This document shows, piece after piece, positions 11,643 through 23,602 of a stretch of 64,000 nucleotides of DNA (position 1 is its first letter; each line of letters starts with the position of its first letter). The stretch comes from Topomyia yanbarensis (Eukaryota; Arthropoda; Insecta; Diptera; Culicidae). A model generated the notes under the pieces. That model searched no databases, was not told the DNA's origin, and saw only the letters and a program-made list of their open reading frames with translations. The translations under genes and the position numbers were made by a program. The stretch covers positions 106,875,845-106,939,844 of the forward strand of contig NC_080671.1 in NCBI RefSeq assembly GCF_030247195.1, in the 5' to 3' direction.

Positions 11643-13285
11643 ACTTTCCTTGATATCTTAGTTCAGGATGTGTATTACCGAGTTAATTTAGTACCCATAT
11701 AATTTTAAGGAACGTTTCTTGCGGTTTCGTTTTCCGCTATTTGTTTCATTAATTGAAAAGAAAACACTAAACGATGTTCTGCAGAACGTTTAAATTATCA
11801 GTCGGTATGGAAGTTTCAATCATCACCTTTTTTCAACAGTAATCAAGACTGAAGTTGACCGTCTCTTTTGAACTTTAGTTCTCACTGTGCCCACATTCTA
11901 CCGCAACAGAGTGACAGAGAGATTTTCCCGCTCCCAGTGCAACTGACACTAGGTGATCCACCGCAGATGATAATAATAATTCGAGGCTTTCAAGTTGAGC
12001 TGCCACCACCGCGGTTGGAATAGATTCTTTGTCGACCGCCGTCATCGCCGGGCAAGCGCCGCCGGCCGTGGCAGCTCGTGCTCGAGCACCCTTTTTCCCT
12101 GTGTCATCCAGTAGAATCCCGCGAAGCGTAACGAAAAAAATCAATAATCAAAAATTAATCTTTTCAATAAGTACCAATCCCTCTGAAGTGATTAGACCTT
12201 CGTCTGTTCGACCGTACCGCATCTCCCCTGGTGGAAAGAAGGGTTTTTCGTTTTTCGAATGGAACGGATAATTCTATTATCCATTCGAATTAGGAACTAA
12301 TCGATGCGTATCTGCTTGGTATTTCGGTCACATCTCACCATGAACTATGTGATGTGATGATTTCTTCACTCAATTCAGCTAAATTAGGCTGACATCTGAT
12401 TTGCATCTTTTCTTTCTACTAATGTCTGAGTTGATGGAATTCAAATCATTTTGATATGGGAATGTCCAACGAGTAATGAAAACATCCCTTTTACGCACAC
12501 TTTAGTTCTTCACCGACTCGATTCGTGCTAACGTGCTTCTAATTTGATTTTCCGGCGACTTTAAAACAACAACTTGGCGATCATAATAAAGTCAGTGGTA
12601 GTTAAAGCATTCAAAATCGTTCAACCAAACTACGTCGTAAAATCACGTCCTAAATATTCTTCAAAGAGTTTCATAATAAGTGTAAAAGAAATCAAGTGGA
12701 ATTTGATGAAAACGATGTGTGGTTTTATGGCCATGTGGGTATGATAGTCAAGATCATATATTCGAAGAAGGTGGTGGTTTGGCATAATCTTAATGACTTT
12801 ATGCTTTTTTCTCTGTTATCATATTACGTGCTAAAATTAAACCATTACAGTTTCGTGATGATTCTACTCGTGGTGCTACCATGAGCTATAACTACTAACG
12901 GTTCAGAACAAATTGATTCGAAAATCTGAATTAGTACCCGTACCTACAATATCTTGCTTGTACGGCATGTTTTAGATTAGCTTTGTTTGCGCTTGTCTGT
13001 CTTCGCCAACAATAAAGGACAAAAATATTTTTTGATCCATTTAAAAAGTGCCGCTTTTTCTAACAAGTTACTTGGTGATTTGGCAATAACATCTGTGGCA
13101 ATAAATATTACGTATATGAGTAGCTTTATTCTGATCGGCCTTCTCTACACAATTGAAAGCGCGGAATAACTATAGTTAATACTATATCTTATACGATGAT
13201 ACTACGAATTCTTATTTTGTTATAACAACTGTAAATTGGTTTGAGACTACTTTATAGAAATAAAGGTAATTCACTATTTTCATAA
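11643..13285. other. No gene supported; GC-richer patch 11880-12270
   Basis: The patch at 11880-12270 is open in one frame on each strand (11875-12144 minus, 12029-12271 plus), both starting at TTG, and is richer in CG than the surroundings. It could be a 5' exon or promoter region of a host gene, but neither protein is recognisable and no splice partner was found. The remainder is AT-rich and featureless. Confidence 0.45.
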
Positions 13286-13735
13286 TTTCTCTTCGCGTTT
13301 TCGTGATATTTTATTCATGAGTTCACTTTCAGGTTTTGCGGGCAGAATAATGTGATGTATGTTCATGATTTCTGGGGCTTAGCCAAAATAATCGTAACTT
13401 ATGGTCGCGAAATCGTGATGTTTCATTCATAAATGCTCTGTCAGGTTTTTTGACGCGAAGTAGATTCATGTTCATGGTTTCAAGAGCGTAATTAAGATTT
13501 TCGTAATTTCTTTTGTGTTATCGTGATATTTTATTCTTAAGCATACTAACCAGTTTGACACACAGAGTTGTGTGACTCATGTTCATTATATCAACAGCTT
13601 TTTTATGATTTTCGGAGCTTCTCTTCGTGTTATCGTAATTTTCCATTCTTGAGCTTACTTTCTGATTTTTATGTGGAATAAAGTAACAATGTGAACTGGA
13701 TCATGAAAGTGTAATCGACAGCCAGTCATTTTTGG
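13286..13735 (+). repeat. Four diverged tandem units of about 110 bp
   Basis: Units start near 13286, 13398, 13508 and 13618. Each opens with TTCTCTTCGYGTTWTCGTGAT or a variant, then ATTYATTCWTRAG, an AGGTTTT-like phrase, and ATGTTCATGATTTC before the next unit. Divergence is high, so the array is old. Confidence 0.65.
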
Positions 13736-13977
13736 TTTTATGAATTGTGTCTCTGTAATGTATTTTTGGACTCGACCTTCTTATATAATGACAGTTGGAG
13801 TAAAATCAACACGCTGTCTATTGCGTTTATTTCTTCAGTTCTTTTAAAAAATCTATTTAGTTTATTAGACTCCCTCCAATGGTTTGTCCATTATAAATTT
13901 TATGACAATGAGAGCACGATCTTTTATATACTCCATTGGATCTTTGATGATCAACGTCTCGAAAAATCAATGCCCGA

Positions 13978-14250
13978 ATCTGCTAGCTTACCGAGCTTGT
14001 TCAACTTAAATAGTTATGTAGAAGAGTTTAGAATCGCAGCAGCAAGGACGCGTCGGAGACATACAGGAATGCCCTCTTTCCTGTGATCGCTCGTGGTTGG
14101 AAAAGCCTCTGCACAAATGTCGCAAGGCCCAATGAGACTAGTAGATTGAATAAGTTACTTTCGAAATCGAAGGACTTTCATGTCAGTTCGATTAAAACTG
14201 CTAATGGGGTATACTCGTCTGATGAAGATGTAGTACTAGAGTGACAGGAA
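13978..14250 (+). pseudogene. Possible LOA-like linker fragment
   Basis: After an open frame ending at 14086 (ARTRRRHTGMPSFL), a frameshifted continuation reads NLLSKSKDFHVSSIKTANGV followed by YSSDEDVVLE. This resembles the stretch between endonuclease and reverse transcriptase in LOA-type elements, where a KLLSKD...VGSIKTPDG-like phrase is usual. It lies just upstream of the clear LOA reverse transcriptase remnant and would be the same element, split by the fold-back at 14427-15545. Confidence 0.35.
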
Positions 14251-14426
14251 AAAATTACCCCTATCCCCGATCAGAAACACATAATAGAAATGTTTCAAAA
14301 CTATATCTCGCATTACTACTTGTTATAAATTTCTGTTATTTTAACTACTAACGAGACCTAATTTATAACACAATATGTTACAAAAATTGTGTTCTGTTAT
14401 AATCTTGTTATTTCATTCTGATCGGG

Positions 14427-15545
14427 TCGGCGCACCCCTGATTCGATTCCTAGTCCCACCAGAAGTACTTGCTCCAAATTTGAAGCAAATCAGAAAAGTC
14501 TAGCTACAGGACCAACGTGCCTGAAGTTTGTATGGGATTTTTCGTGAATTTACATGGAAAAAACCGACTAACTCGCATTTTTGCCGCTAGGTGGCACTGT
14601 ATGTATCGTATTATCAGTATAAGTGAAAGTAAGAAAGATAATTTAATTGTCTACAACTTTGCCGAAGATTGCTAGTGAATTCGGCTTTGTTGAAAGAAGT
14701 TATTAAACTTTTAGTGAAGTGATGTCTGAGTCAGTTTTGCATGGGGCCTAGCAGTGCATGGTTGTGTATGAGTACTCGATTCGCGCAAACTAAACATTTT
14801 TGAGAAATAACTGTAAGATTTAGCTCTATCGTATGTTCAGAAGAACTGTAGTAAATAATATGAGCCATGTTCTGGTTAAAACATTTTAGTTCCATATTTC
14901 ACCACATAGAGGGCGACAACACTAACTTTTCAACGGAAAGAAATAGAAATTAGGTGTCTTCCACAAAGTTGTAGAACTGGCATTTTGCAATAATTCTTCC
15001 GAACATCTTGATATTCTATTTCTCTTCTATGAAAAGTTAGTGTTTGCGCCCTCTATTCGGTAACAGTTGTAACTACAATTTTCCAACCAAAACATTACTC
15101 GTATTTTGTGTTATAATTCTTCTGAACATACTATTGGGCTAAACCTATCGATTATTATCGATTATTTCACAAAAATGTATAGTTCGTGGGAATCGAATAC
15201 TAATACACAACCATGCAATGCTAGGCCCCATGCAAAACTGACTCGGACATCACTTCGTTAAAAGATTAATAACTTCTTTCAACAAAGCCGGATGCACTAG
15301 CAGTCTTCAACAAAGTTGTAGATAATTAACATATCTTTCTTGTTTTCATTTACACTGATAATACGATACATACAGTGCCATCTAGCGGCAAAAATGCGAG
15401 TTAGTCGGTTTTCTCCATGTAAATTCTCGAAAAATCCCATACAAACTTCAGGCACGTTGGTCCGGTAGCTAAACTTGTCCGATTTGCTTCAAATTTGGAG
15501 CAAGTACTCCTTGTGGGACTAGGAATCGAATCAGGGGTGCGCCGA
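14427..15545. mobile_element. 1.1-kb fold-back element (near-complete palindrome)
   Basis: The first half reappears reverse-complemented in the second half, with the centre near 14986. The ends are TCGGCGCACCCCTGATTCG and its inverse. Internal landmarks shared by both arms are CCATACAAACTTCAGGCACG, CTAACTCGCATTTTTGCCGC, GCATGGGGCCTAGC and the AGTTAGTGTT...GCCCTCTA region near the centre. No ORF of interest lies inside. No clear target duplication is visible. It interrupts the LOA-like remnant. Confidence 0.8.
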
Positions 15546-15689
15546 TTGAGTTTTCAAAAATTCATTATTTTTCTGGGCAATCTAATGTAGTATTAAACTG
15601 TCTTTTTGACACAAACTTTTTGACAGCCTGTGCGGAGCCATCACTGACGACTGCCCCTAATTTCTTTTCACGTTGTTTTGATTATTGAG

Positions 15690-16886
15690 CATTTGCTCGT
15701 AGAATTGTGACAACCGAATCATTCAAATGGCCGATTGAATGTTTTGCTCCGTACAAGTCTCCGGGAAAAGATGGAATCATACCAGATCTACTTCAAAGGG
15801 AATTGAACACATTAAGCATAAGTATTTTGAAAAAAGTTATTGCTTGTAGTTTTGCAACAGGCTACATTCCATTAACGTGGCGGGAAATAATTGTAAGATT
15901 CATGAGGAGGTGAAGTGCTTTAGATCAATCAGTTTGATCTCCTTCCTTCTAAAATCAGTGGAACGTTTAATCGACCACTACTTTCGGGATGGCAGCTTGA
16001 ACGATCACCCGCTGCATGCACTACAACATGCATATCCGCGGAGGAAGTGTACTACCCTTCTGTTGCACAATGCTGTCTACAGCATTTTGCAAAAGTAATC
16101 AAGTTTCGGAGTTTTTCTGGATATTGAAGGTGCTTTTGACAACGTGTCTTTCGAATTCATTTTTGGAAACACCATGAGGTCATGGAGTACCTTCACATAT
16201 CACGACCTGGATACACGCAATGCTTAACAACCGATATCTGTGTTCATCGTTAAGACAAATAAAGATAAGGAAACTGAGTGTCTGGGAATGTCCTCAAGGT
16301 GATGTGCTTTTATCACTTCTAAGGAACCTTGACGCAAGTCAGTTAGACCAATACTGACATACCTATTTTGGTGGCAGAAGAAAGGAGTCAGGACAATACA
16401 ATCACTGTGAGAATTCTTCCTCGCTAGGAATGGCTGTCTAGCTGGATGGATCGACCACTTGAAGAATACGTAGTTTGTTACACTGACGGTTCTTTGTCGG
16501 AGGGCCGAGCCGGTGTTCGTGTCTATTGTAGTGAAATTAGATTAAACCAATCTCTTTCGCTTGGTAGGTACTATAACGTATTCCAAGCAAAAATCTTCGC
16601 GATTTTGTTTGGCGCACAATCGGCACGTCAACGAGGAATTTGTGGTCAAAGAATCTATTTTTGCTTTGACAGTCAGGCTGCCCTGAAAGCACTTAGTTCG
16701 GCAGATACGAGATCGAAATTAGTAATCGCGTGTCGAACTCAAATCGAAGAACTTAGCATTTCAAATGCTATCTGTCTTCTATGGGTACCTGGTTATTCCG
16801 CTCTTACTGGAAATGAATGGGCGGACGAAACGGCAAAAGCGGGTGCCGTAATAATATTTATCGTAGGTAATATTTATCGTTTATAA
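15690..16886 (+). pseudogene. LOA-clade retrotransposon remnant: reverse transcriptase and RNase H
   Basis: Fragments in order: a finger region YKSPGKDGIIPDLLQ (15707-15913); SFLLKSVERLIDHYFRDG and ALQHAYPRRKCTT in the next frame (to 16098); then LDIEGAFDN, the palm motif A, near 16118; a degenerate ECPQGDVLLS in place of the usual PQG motif near 16290; RPILTYLFWWQKKG just after; and an RNase H domain in one frame (16446-16886). The RNase H shows CYTDGS, an EAKIFAI-like QAKIFAI, DSQAALKAL and WVPGYSALTGNEWADETA. The catalytic YADD region is missing, so an internal deletion joined motif B to the region after the palm. RNase H at this position fits LOA-type elements (Lian family in mosquitoes); I-clade is the alternative. 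Confidence 0.8.
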
Positions 16887-17559
16887 ACTTTGATATTTAT
16901 ATAACATATAAAATGACAATTATATACTGGTTTATATCTCCGCGAACAATTGAATAAGGTGCCGATTTTTATGTTATCATTATTCGCGCGCGTTATTAAG
17001 CCATCTGAAGCGCATTTTAAACGGTATAAAACAAGCACTACCGAAACAGCTGAAACGACTAGTTTTGTATATCGACTATGCAACCGATGGCGCTAATTTT
17101 TACACTAATTACTAGAACAAGATTGGAGACAATAAGAACGAAAAGAAAGTAACTTGTCATCTATTACGTGAATAAACAAGCTAGAAAATGTTTATACTCA
17201 TGAAGAAATATAGTTAACATGACAAGTTGAAAGCATTTGATAGAATGAGAGCAATTAATTAATTTGATTTCATTAAATTAAAAGTAAGTCAATGAATATG
17301 ACAATAAAACATATGGTCGGTGTTAAGTCAGACCTGACTAAGTGATTTCGAGAAAAACGAGTTTAAAGCTTGAATCGCAGCATCCTTAACATTATAATTT
17401 GAAATAAATTTTTGCTATAATTCTTGCTTATTGTAACATATTTCAAATCAGCTAAAAGTCGAATGTAGCTGAAGAAATTCTTTATCCAGTGCAATGATTA
17501 TCGCATTTTTAAGGTTTTGCGACTTAGTCTGGTCCCACCCAACATCGACCATATATTTT
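16887..17559. other. No gene recognised
   Basis: AT-rich, including a short direct repeat of AATATTTATCGT just upstream. No coding, RNA or array signal was found. Confidence 0.5.
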
Positions 17560-18015
17560 TCGTGCTGATATAACTGCTGCAAATTGGTGTATAGTTTCTG
17601 ATTCTCATCACGAACTGCCAATTCTCAACTCCTAATATATGAATCAACAGTCATCATTTCACTCAGACAAGACCGTGCGTATTCCCCACGCACATTAAAT
17701 ATCCCGTGGATTAATTTCCTAGTTGGTCAAATAAACACTAAACAAACAAAGAAATTAGTTTGATCAGTCCAAAGAAATGTCAGCTCGATTAGCATCAACC
17801 GTCGGATACGTGTTCCCTTACAATGCCATCAAATCAAAGAACATTTAAAATTACATACGACAAAATATGTGCAATTCTGAATATAATAAAATAAAACCTA
17901 CTTAATTATTTGCAATGAAATGAGATTAGGGAAATTACTTGCATAACCAAGATAGTTCATTTTCAAAAATAGCAGTGTTGATGAATCAAATATGTGACGC
18001 GGACGAAAATAGCTG
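17560..18015 (-). repeat. Dispersed repeat family D4, copy 1
   Basis: On the minus strand this runs from GTGGTCAGCTATTTTCGTCC through TTGCACATATTTTGTCG, GTAAGGGAACACGTATCCG, AATCGAGCTGACATTTCTTT and GTGTTTATTTGACCAACTAG to a GTCTTGTCTGAGTGA phrase. The same ordered landmarks occur on the plus strand at 30181-30665 and more diverged at 33385-33865. No ORF is shared. Confidence 0.75.
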
Positions 18016-18095
18016 ACCACCGCCAATTATTTTCTAAATAGACACAATGACAATAAAAGTATTTTTACCATCCTTTGAGCGGAGATACCTGCACA

Positions 18096-18320
18096 AAGAA
18101 AATACAACCAATTAGTTACGATTGTTCTGTCTATTCCAGCTTGCCAAATGCCCCAACAGCGAATGAACCCAGCCCAGATTGCCTGTGGTACATGCCCGAC
18201 CGACAGGCCAGGGCACGTTCCACAAGCAATTCCGGCATCCCCGTTGATTCCGCATAGATTCGTCCACGACCCAAAACTACATGACGGGTCCGAGTGATTG
18301 ATCGAATTGGTTGCGGTCAA
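18096..18320 (-). other. Coding-like GC-richer patch, unassigned
   Basis: A 97-codon minus-strand frame ends at 18027 and is GC-richer than its surroundings between about 18140 and 18320. The translated part includes WTNLCGINGDAGIACGTCPG. It starts at TTG. A pyrimidine-rich acceptor-like TATTTTCTTTGTGCAG lies inside at about 18096-18112. Former exon is possible; I do not recognise it. Confidence 0.25.
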
Positions 18321-18849
18321 TTAGTGATGACATTTGAAATCAATATTTGAGCAGCTGTAGCTAATCGGAACTAATTCAGCCGGAGTGCTGTGATGAGAGT
18401 GTAGATTTTGGGAATTGATGTTTGCCGAGTAGTACATTAGGGGGAAGATCGTTTTCAGATGAATTTTACTATTTGATACACGCACTGGTATAATACCGGC
18501 AAACTTCGTGATCTGAGTTTGAGAATTATATTATTTTAATCAACTTTGCTGCATATCGTGTAGGTTTCATTAAAAAGAAACAACCAAACAGTAAATATCG
18601 CATAATTATACGAAACAATGTAACAAATACTGTGGGTAAAGCTACTATGAAGGATATTTTAGTTAATAATTCAACAATCAATGATTCTAAATCAATAAAG
18701 AGCATTTTAACGGGGCGAACATAGCGTAGTTGAGAAATCGATTGCCCTGCACGCAGTTCACCTGCGTTTGATATTCCCAACGTAGAAAATTTTCCAAAGA
18801 GATTATTCTAACTTGAAAACCCGATTTAATCCACCTATCAGTGAGATGA
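18321..18849. other. No gene recognised
   Basis: AT-rich with short overlapping frames only. Confidence 0.5.
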
Positions 18850-19320
18850 GCATTTCTTACACGTATCACTGTTGTATTATTCATTAGTTTGTCATGCTAA
18901 GTTTACAAGCAACTAGATGTGAGATAAGTACAATTTTGAGTCCTGCACGAATAACACTTCGAATAAACTGAATAAATTAAAGAACAATCAAATAAAAATT
19001 TCAAATAAATATGAAGCAAAAGAATAAAAAAGATATTCATAAAATGGATAGAATGATTAACATGAATCAAATTAATAAAATAAATAAATCCAATTGGCAC
19101 AAATGAAAATTACACAATATTTAAAAAGCTATGAAATTAAGAGAGTTAATTAAATTCTTTCAAGATAACAAACTGTCATACAATAACAAAGAAACTGAAT
19201 AAAATATGTGAACTGGGAAAAACTAACCATTTAATAAAATGATGAAAATAAATAAAATAAATAATATGAATAAAACCATAAAATTGGAATAATAAGTTAA
19301 ATAATATGAATAATATTAAC
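18850..19320 (+). repeat. AT-rich GAATAAA/ATGAAT degenerate repeat, locus 1
   Basis: It begins with sequence shared with 28918-29035 (ATTTCTTACAC..., TTAGTTT..., GCACGAATAA), then turns into loose repeats of AATAAA, AATGAA and ATCAAAT words. The same transition is seen at 28985-30180 and at 31625-31870. Confidence 0.55.
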
Positions 19321-21090
19321 TCTTTCATACCTAATATTTTTCTAGCACATATAGGGTTCCAAAACCGCTTTTCTTAAAAGTGTTAGAGTAAAGAAACACG
19401 AAAAATCTGTTTTGATCAAGATAGATGCTTCTCTAGCAGTGTTAGAAGCGGCTGAATTTTTACATACCAATCCTTAATACACATCTCCTGCAAAGTTTTC
19501 AATAGTTTGATTGGGCAGAAAAGGTAGCCGAAAGCAGTCCAAATTGATAAGATTTATCAGCTTTCAAAAATATTTGAAGAAAATGAAGATAGGGTAGAAG
19601 TATCATTCTTTGCCCCCTCCCTAATTTTCGCCCCCCTTGCAAAACAATTACAAATAATTCTATCTGCTTTACGATCTGGACCTCCGCTTGCGACTATTAT
19701 TGAAAAACAAACCAAGTCGAATAAAATGTGAAAACTGCCCTATTTTAAACAAAAATATTTCATAACGTATTTTTAATCGTAAATAAAGTAGTACCTGTAG
19801 AGCACTTATTTTCCTGAAAACTAAAAATGGTGACAATTTTTTATCGCGGGGAAAGTTATATAAATGTTGTGAGTAAGCGTTAGAATATTCAATAGTAATG
19901 TTTTTCAGCATTGCAGGAATACATGTCAACGCACATCCGCGATTATTACCTTTATTCAATTAAGTTTGAACAATTTTAAAACGTGGCGAAAATTAACGCA
20001 AGATGAAACTCAATTCTAATCTTCGCCCCTGGCGAAATCCCATATAGCGTTCTTTTCTTCGTATGGGTTTTTATCTTCGCCCCGTTCCACAGTGGTCCCA
20101 AAGTAGACTATTGATTTTAGCTAAGTGATGTCTTTAAGGAAATTTCTTGAAATAAAACGCTCTTTCTTTCAATCACATCGGATCGTTGACTAATAGTGAG
20201 TTACGAAATTTATTTTCTTCAACAATTCAGATAGAAAAATACTCACTTCAATTAAGTTGTACAAAAACTTACCAAGAAGCTTTCTTTCGGAAACTCTTGG
20301 TTTTCGAGATACAGGGCGTTGTTTGTGAAAGGCCCCTCAAAAACAGTTTTTTTATCATAACTTCGATTATGGAGCTTCAAGCGATTTCTGATGTTCTAGA
20401 AAGTAATATAGACGGCTAAAATAGACAATTTTCTAAAATACCATAACCTGTTTTCGCTTCGCTTTTCGCTATTTACAGAGCTATTCACTATTTCTAAGGT
20501 CAACATCTCTAAACCAAGTAAAAACGGATAAACTACTTGGTAACTAAACGAAAGTACGTTTTTTATATACTGGAAAAATAAGAGCGCCCCAAGACTGCTC
20601 TCTACCTATTCAGTTGCAGTGAAGATAATCAGATTCTGCAATCTATCTTTGAATCCAGCGCAGTTATTTTCGATTTCTAAAATATGTTATTAACAATTCA
20701 ATTAAATTATATCAATAATAATTAGAAAACCTTTTACAAACGTAATGTTTGGTGTTTTACGAATTCTAAACAGCACCGAGCATGTTTCTAGGCTCTCTCT
20801 GTAAGGAAGACAAAACCTATCAAAATACAACCTCTCCATACATTTTTTTAATAGTTTAAAGAGAAAAAAGCCAAAAATTAATTCGTTTGGAAAACCTTAT
20901 TGAAAACATATACAACGGAGTTTCTGTCTGTGATTAAGGGGTTTTATATATTAAGGTGCAGGACGAAAGGGAAAAAAATTGAAATTTTATGAAGGTATAT
21001 AGCCATATTTATATCAAATACTTATTATACGTTTAGCGTAGTACAATGTCTAATTTGCAAAACCCACTTGTGAACATGATTAAATATTAA
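19321..21090. other. No gene; possible GCCCC-marked element 19593-20110
   Basis: At 19593 AGGGTAGAAGTATCATTCTT is followed by GCCCCC-rich words (CTAATTTTCGCCCCCC). Inverse versions occur at 23110-23385, where GGGGGGCGAATTATAGTAC is followed by ATTTACCCT. This suggests terminal sequences of a MITE-like family. From 20110 to 21090 nothing was recognised apart from AT-rich DNA. Confidence 0.4.
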
Positions 21091-21092
21091 TA

Positions 21093-21511
21093 GGGTGGAT
21101 GCTCCTATAGTTGAGGTGTACCAATAGTTTCAGTAGTGGGTTATACGCCTAGCTAAGGTACCAACCATCAACAAATATTTTTTTATCGATTCATCGCACT
21201 AAAACTATGCAACAATAAAACTGTTATCCTTGAAATTTGCTCAAAAAACTGTTGAAAAAAATTATGTTCTTTGAATTTTAAATAGGTGCTACCCTGCACC
21301 TATAGTTGATATAGTGTACCTATAGTTGCAAGTCCCATAAGAAATCAATGGGATTTGCAACAATAGGACCAGAAATTAGCGATTGCACCACTATTAGTAC
21401 ATCTTTATATTTTTCCTATGAAGTAGGGATTGAAAGCTTTCGTTTAATGCATTAACATTGCCCATAGGTCTATTCATCGATTTTTAGCAGAAGTTTTCCT
21501 TACATCCACCC
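21093..21511. mobile_element. MITE with TA target duplication
   Basis: The ends are GGGTGGATG and CATCCACCC, each bounded by TA (21091-21092 and 21512-21513). Internal words CTATAGTTG recur (21106, 21302, 21326). Length is 419 bases with no ORF. A TA duplication fits Tc1/mariner-type mobilisation; the family is not named. Confidence 0.7.
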
Positions 21512-21514
21512 TAA

Positions 21515-21905
21515 TTGTCGAAGTTATAACCATTTCCACAAAAGCGCGTTTTTCTCTAAGAGATTTACCGTGACTACGATTGCTGTATAACAGCTCAATT
21601 GAAAACATAAAAACAAAAATAATCATGGTGTCCTTGAACTATACATTGTAATTTTTTTATTTTTGCAAACGGTTACGATTTTTCCAAAATATCCACTATT
21701 TTTCTATTATCACTGAGAATTTTTTTTAAGAAATTCATAACATTGATATGAAAACTTTGACAAAAAAATGGAATCATTCAAGGACACGACAGTTAAATTA
21801 TAAACAATTAAAAAAAGAAATTTGACATCGGTTGAAAACATTTTCGGCAGTCGTAGTCACAGCAAAGACGTTTTTGGAAAAACATGATTTCGAGATAATC
21901 ACGTG
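21515..21905. repeat. 390-bp fold-back element
   Basis: CGTGACTACGATTGCTGTA near 21570 pairs with CGGCAGTCGTAGTCACAGC near 21845-21863, and GGTGTCCTTGAA near 21630 pairs with TTCAAGGACACGACA near 21777. The two halves face each other over about 390 bases, directly beside the MITE at 21093-21511. Confidence 0.6.
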
Positions 21906-22565
21906 CAAAGTTTCTAGTATATACCCGGGACCTCATTAGGGAATAGTGAATACGCTATAATGTTGGTTCTACTGCTTGGATATTTATAATAATTTGGGCA
22001 AACATTCTTAAGAACTTTATACTGCCGCTCTACGTATAATTGTCTCATGTGTATTGGGAATTCCATTGCACATGGAGTATTTTGGCGTATAATGATAAGA
22101 AAGATAAAAGAATAGTTATTGTTTCGATTTTTGGATGTACACATATATCCTTTTAATTTAAGTCAGCATCTGTAGTCATTTTGGGCATATTCGAAATATT
22201 TGAACGAAATTGAAATTGTTGCTCCAAGTCAACTACCAAAAAATATATCTGTTTCATTCATGATTTACATAAAGAATATCAGTTGATAATTCCAAAATGA
22301 TTTTTAAAACATATGCTTGACATATTAATTTATGTATCCATTGCATCTGCTGCAAAACCGGAAGCAAATAAATTTTTAATCCTGTACAAATACGAAAATG
22401 TAGTGAGAAGCCTTGGGGTGTCTTGATTTTTCTAGCATTTAGAGTATTTTTCTAGTAGTGCCATTTAGTTAACGAATGGTTTGTTCGTTTTTGAACGTTG
22501 CTATTCTCGTTCGTTGGCGCGTACATCGCCTTCCTTGTTCGCGCGAAATATCGAGAACACTCTTA
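21906..22565. other. No gene recognised
   Basis: AT-rich, with a 76-codon minus frame (21914-22144) that has no recognised feature. Confidence 0.5.
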
Positions 22566-22695
22566 TGGCATATTCGTTTTTGACAGTGCACTACACCGGT
22601 GTAGTCGGTGCTACACTCATTCAAACTTGGGTGTAATCAGTCTAACTCATTCTTTGCACTACACCATTGTAGCACCAAGAAAAAACGAAAACGCC
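22566..22695. mobile_element. 130-bp MITE-like element
   Basis: The ends ATGGCATATTCGTTTTT and (inverse of) ATGGCGTTTTCGTTTTTT form an imperfect terminal inverted repeat. Inside, TGCACTACACCGGTGTAG and TTGCACTACACCATTGTAG are further related palindromic words. The target duplication is unclear. Confidence 0.5.
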
Positions 22696-23109
22696 ATTAG
22701 TAGTCCTTGCTCTTCGTGCATCCACACTCGCGTGTGCTCTTCAACGCATTTCTCGCTTGCGAGATAACAAAGCACACGAGACTTTGCAAGAAAAGCTTCC
22801 TGGATATGCCCTACATACTAGATGAAAGCTTGGGTTTCTCGCGAGCATTCTCGCTCGAGATTTTGCTTCACCCGGGCGCGAACGATGAAGAGCGCTAGGC
22901 ATGCTATTCGTACACGCTCGCGAACGAACGGACTTGGAGTGCTTCTCGCTCGTTTCGCAACACAACATAACAAGACTATAAATACAAGAGCTTGTAAGTT
23001 AACGTATTATTTGTTTAATAGTTAGTTTTTGAAAATATAATCAGGATTTGTCTAATCTTTTCTCGATTACCAATTCTGTGATATTGTAGCATGACAAAAG
23101 TCGTGAAAT
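22696..23109. other. CG-rich patch with TCGCTCGC-type palindromic words
   Basis: Between 22700 and 22960 the words TCTCGCTTGCGAGA, TCTCGCGAGCATTCTCGCTCGAGA and GCTCGCGAACGAACG stand out from the AT-rich background. TATAAATAC follows at about 22978. Open frames here have no family resemblance. A promoter-like or decayed satellite origin are both possible. Confidence 0.3.
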
Positions 23110-23385
23110 TGTGCGTGGGCGCACGGGGGCGAAAGAATAGAGCAAGAGGGTGGCGAAGATTAAATTTAGGGGGACGAAAATTGAAACACGTCTTGATTTA
23201 GAATTATGTTATTTTTTCGTTAATTTATTGTTTTAAATCACTTTTATTCAGTATTATTGGATATTATATGATACGTGATGAGAATGATAAAATAAAATTA
23301 GTTAGAGCAATTCAAAATCGTTGAAATTCAAAGTTTTTCCGCAAACAAATGCTTTAGGGGGGCGAATTATAGTACATTTACCCTA
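23110..23385 (-). repeat. GGGGCGAA-marked repeat end
   Basis: Carries GGGGGCGAAAGAATAGAGC and a terminal GGGGGGCGAATTATAGTAC followed by ATTTACCCT, the inverse of the arrangement at 19593-19640. Probably an end of the same MITE-like family. Confidence 0.4.
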
Positions 23386-23504
23386 TATCAAAATATAATT
23401 TTTCACTGATAACTGAAAATGTCTCTGGCAGCACTGCTCCAGTAGTATCCAATCAGAACAATTGCAATGACTTCAGTTCTACGAATTGTAACTATTAGCG
23501 CTCA

Positions 23505-23602
23505 AATAATCCAACGTCTATCTCACGACTGAACGCAATACTTAATCCAACGGATACGTACGTCAACTCCGGACAAATTTTCACTTTGAAGTGAATTTAC
23601 AC
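23505..23602 (-). repeat. Dispersed repeat D2 fragment, left part of a split copy
   Basis: CCAACGTCTATCTC, ACTGAACGCAATRCTTA and GGACAAATTTTCACTTTGAA match 28228-28325 in order. The matching sequence continues at 25353 after the fold-back 23603-25352. The last 8 bases, ATTTACAC (23595-23602), are the left target duplication. Confidence 0.75.

Noticed and set aside
11875..12271. Overlapping ORFs in the GC-richer patch as a host gene
   Set aside because: Neither frame begins with ATG, no family is recognised and no splice partner could be found.
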